64,000 nucleotides of DNA from Tepidamorphaceae bacterium (GTDB taxonomy: Bacteria; Pseudomonadota; Alphaproteobacteria; Rhizobiales; Tepidamorphaceae): NCBI GenBank assembly GCA_028279445.1, contig JANQNT010000014.1:102420-166419 (forward strand). The letters run 5' to 3'. This document shows, one piece after another, positions 62,331 to 64,000 of this stretch. The notes under the pieces are model-generated. The model saw nothing but the letters and a program-made list of their open reading frames with translations, was not told the origin of the DNA and searched no databases. Position 1 is the first letter of the stretch. Every line of letters begins with the position of its first letter. Position numbers and translations under genes: made by a program.

Positions 62331-62657
62331 TCAGTTGACGCGTTGCGGTGGAGCCTGGTCCTTGGTCGCCGCGGCTTCCGACTGTTCGGCGCTGACACGG
62401 GCGATCTCCGTCTTGATGCGGTTCAGCGTCTCGGCGAAGGCGACGAAGTCGAGCAACGGCATGGCGACCCGGTGGGTGACGGTGCGCCCCTGTGCCCCGG
62501 ACGGCGGGTCGAAGCTGTTGACATACAGGTTCATGCGCACCGTGCCGGAGTGAAAGTAGACGCCATCGACGCCATCGATGGGAATGTCCCGCACATGCGT
62601 GGACACGGTGCTCGGTTGCCGGTTCACAGCCTGCTTGGGTGCCGGTTTTTTGGCCAT
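62331..62657 (-). CDS. Hypothetical protein, conserved-looking
   Basis: A 108-residue cytoplasmic-looking protein. A Lys/Ala/Pro-rich basic lead is followed by a compact region VDGVYFHSGTVRMNLYVNSF, DPPSGAQGRTVTHRVAMPLL and DFVAFAETLNRIKTEIARVS. The DFVAFAETLNRI segment looks like a helical signature found in short alphaproteobacterial proteins (a DUF3467-like appearance), but I cannot name the family securely. It is divergent from the hydroquinone-reductase gene. Confidence 0.6.
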   Translation of the reverse strand: MAKKPAPKQAVNRQPSTVSTHVRDIPIDGVDGVYFHSGTVRMNLYVNSFDPPSGAQGRTVTHRVAMPLLDFVAFAETLNRIKTEIARVSAEQSEAAATKDQAPPQRVN

Positions 62658-62791
62658 GTGTTACTCCTCCTCGTCTGCGCTCCGCCGCTGAACGTCAAAC
62701 CCGAACGCTGTGTTCGCGCCGGTTGCGCAGGTCGCCGGCGAGCCTAAATCGGTTTGCACCGGGAATGAGCCTCAACCGAGGGACAAATGCA

Positions 62792-63778
62792 ATGGGAATG
62801 CTGATCGACGGCGAGTGGCACGCCGAGGCGCGCTGGAGTGACGAGCAAAGCGGTGCGTTTCGCCGCAAGCCCTCGGTGTTTCGCAACTGGGTCACGCCGG
62901 ACGGCGCGCCCGGGCCGAGCGGCGAGGGCGGATTTGCCGCCGAGCCCGGCCGCTATCATCTCTATGTGTCCTATGCCTGTCCCTGGGCGCACCGCGCCCT
63001 CATCTTCCGCAAGCTCAAGGGTCTTGAGGAGATGATCTCGCTGTCGGCGGTGCACTGGTTCATGGACGCCGACGGCTGGACGTTCGAGGAGGCGGACGGC
63101 GTCATCCCCGACAGCGTCAACGGCGCGAGGTTCCTGCGCGACGTCTATCTGGCCGCCGATCGCGACTATACCGGCCGCGTCACGGTCCCGGTGCTGTGGG
63201 ACAAGCAGCGCGGCACGATCGTCTCGAACGAATCCGCCGAGATCATTCGCATGTTCAATCACGCCTTCGATGGCGTCGGCGCGTTGCCTGGCGACTACTA
63301 CCCCGAGCACCTGCGTGACGAGATCGACGCACTCAACGCGCGCATCTACGACACCGTCAACAACGGCGTCTACAAGTCAGGCTTCGCCACCTCGCAGGAC
63401 GCGTATGAAGCCGCGGTCATGCCGCTGTTCGAGACGCTGGACGCTCTCGAGGAGCGGCTCGCCGGGCAACGCTATCTCACCGGCGATACGCTGACCGAGG
63501 CGGACTTGCGGCTGTTCCCCACGCTGCTGCGTTTCGACATGGTCTATGTCGGCCACTTCAAGTGCAATCTGCGCCGCCTGGTCGACTATCCCAACCTGTG
63601 GGCGTATACGCGCGACATCCATCAGCATCCCGGCATTGCAGGGACGACCGACTTCGGTCACATCAAGCGGCATTACTACGCCAGCCACGTATTGGTGAAC
63701 CCGAGCCGCATCGTGCCCGCCGGCCCGCGCATCGACTGGGACGCGCCGCACGGTCGCGAACGGCTCGACGCGGCCTGA
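62792..63778 (+). CDS. Glutathionyl-hydroquinone reductase (YqjG/ECM4 type)
   Basis: A 328-residue xi-class glutathione transferase. The N-terminal RKPSVFRNWVTPDG, catalytic cysteine in SYACPWAHRALIFRKLKGLE (about residue 62) and downstream HWFMDADGWTF, GRVTVPVLWDKQRGTIVSNE, NNGVYKSGFATSQDAYEAAV and FDMVYVGHFKCNLRRLVDYP are all diagnostic. These enzymes reduce glutathionyl-hydroquinones to hydroquinones, helping detoxify aromatic compounds. ATG at 62792 matches the family start (GMLIDGEWHAEARW). Confidence 0.94.
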   Translation: MGMLIDGEWHAEARWSDEQSGAFRRKPSVFRNWVTPDGAPGPSGEGGFAAEPGRYHLYVSYACPWAHRALIFRKLKGLEEMISLSAVHWFMDADGWTFEEADGVIPDSVNGARFLRDVYLAADRDYTGRVTVPVLWDKQRGTIVSNESAEIIRMFNHAFDGVGALPGDYYPEHLRDEIDALNARIYDTVNNGVYKSGFATSQDAYEAAVMPLFETLDALEERLAGQRYLTGDTLTEADLRLFPTLLRFDMVYVGHFKCNLRRLVDYPNLWAYTRDIHQHPGIAGTTDFGHIKRHYYASHVLVNPSRIVPAGPRIDWDAPHGRERLDAA

Positions 63779-63813
63779 TCAGGCCGTTCCTGCTGCCTGC
63801 CTGAACGGGCCGG

Positions 63814-63843
63814 CTAGGCTGTATCGACATTTAGGTTTCGGGC
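63814..63843 (+). repeat. CTAGGCTGTATCG dispersed word, copy 3
   Basis: CTAGGCTGTATCGACATTTA continues to the end of the listed range in a form similar to the arms of the inverted repeat at 6382-6446. The rest of the window to 64000 shows no gene or other feature that I can support. Confidence 0.65.
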
Positions 63844-64000
63844 CCTCGGGTCGGGCTTCGCCCGCCCAAGGACAGGCTCAAGGCGCGTGTCGGATTTCGT
63901 GGCTGACAAGGCAGCGGGGTGTAGGAAACCTTGCTGGTTTTCAAGTCCCCGATAACGCCGTCAGGGGCGAAATCCGCCGCGTCCCGAGAGGGATATGGCC

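Overview
The window is GC-rich chromosomal DNA of an alphaproteobacterium, most likely Hyphomicrobiales (Rhizobiales) or a close relative. The evidence is a FixL/FixJ-type oxygen-sensing pair, a gene order close to the alphaproteobacterial murA - DUF2948 - UPF0262 - phosphatase - infA - maf - yacG - tRNA-Phe block, and dispersed intergenic repeats of a style I associate with that order. The genus cannot be named from sequence alone. No plasmid or phage replication gene, integrase, transposase or CRISPR array was seen.

Layout. 1-2.4 kb: end of a fatty-acid beta-oxidation operon (thiolase tail, FadB/FadJ-like enzyme). 2.5-6.0 kb: a periplasmic coiled-coil protein, an OmpW porin behind a perfect FNR/FixK box, an HSL-type esterase, a YjbQ protein and a small membrane protein. 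6.4-10.7 kb: a LuxR-type response regulator convergent with a giant transporter-like hybrid kinase (CrbS type). 11-17.3 kb: MscL, FixL-FixJ, an AbrB-type membrane protein, two hypothetical envelope proteins and a HAD dehalogenase-like enzyme.

17.7-29 kb is an accessory catabolic island with its own LacI-type regulator. It holds LeuC/LeuD-like aconitase-family subunits, a hydroxyacyl dehydrogenase, an HpsN-like (HisD-family) dehydrogenase, a complete SsuABC/TauABC-like ABC importer with two permeases, an isocitrate-lyase-family C-C lyase and a DUF6282 metal-dependent hydrolase-like protein. A 12-bp operator-like word is shared by the two plus-strand transcription units. The substrate is not obvious, and this is my main candidate for an undescribed pathway.

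29.4-37.3 kb is a housekeeping block (tRNA-Thr, murA, DUF2948, UPF0262, LMW phosphatase, cytochrome c', infA, maf, acyl-CoA synthetase, SDR, yacG, tRNA-Phe). The histidinol dehydrogenase gene expected in it is missing, and a structured repeat sits in its place. 37.4-41.6 kb: a PepSY / TonB-receptor / DUF2946 metal-uptake-like unit on the minus strand.

41.9-60 kb is an amine and alcohol metabolism region: a fused B12-dependent diol dehydratase (large+medium) with its small subunit, a cysteine hydrolase, a PotDABC-type importer and an SDR, then AraC and DeoR regulators. Next comes a bacterial microcompartment operon: class III aminotransferase, CoA-acylating aldehyde dehydrogenase, BMC-T, putative cargo protein, BMC-P, BMC-H, BMC-T, aminoalcohol kinase. 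Gene content and order match the mycobacterial/rhodococcal aminoacetone / 1-amino-2-propanol compartment (RMM/AAU type). The likely flow is amine import, reduction to aminopropanol, phosphorylation, PLP-dependent phospholysis to propionaldehyde, and oxidation to propionyl-CoA inside the shell.

60-64 kb: a Tat-exported small protein, an agmatinase-family ureohydrolase, a DUF4399 protein, a hypothetical protein and a glutathionyl-hydroquinone reductase, ending in a dispersed repeat.
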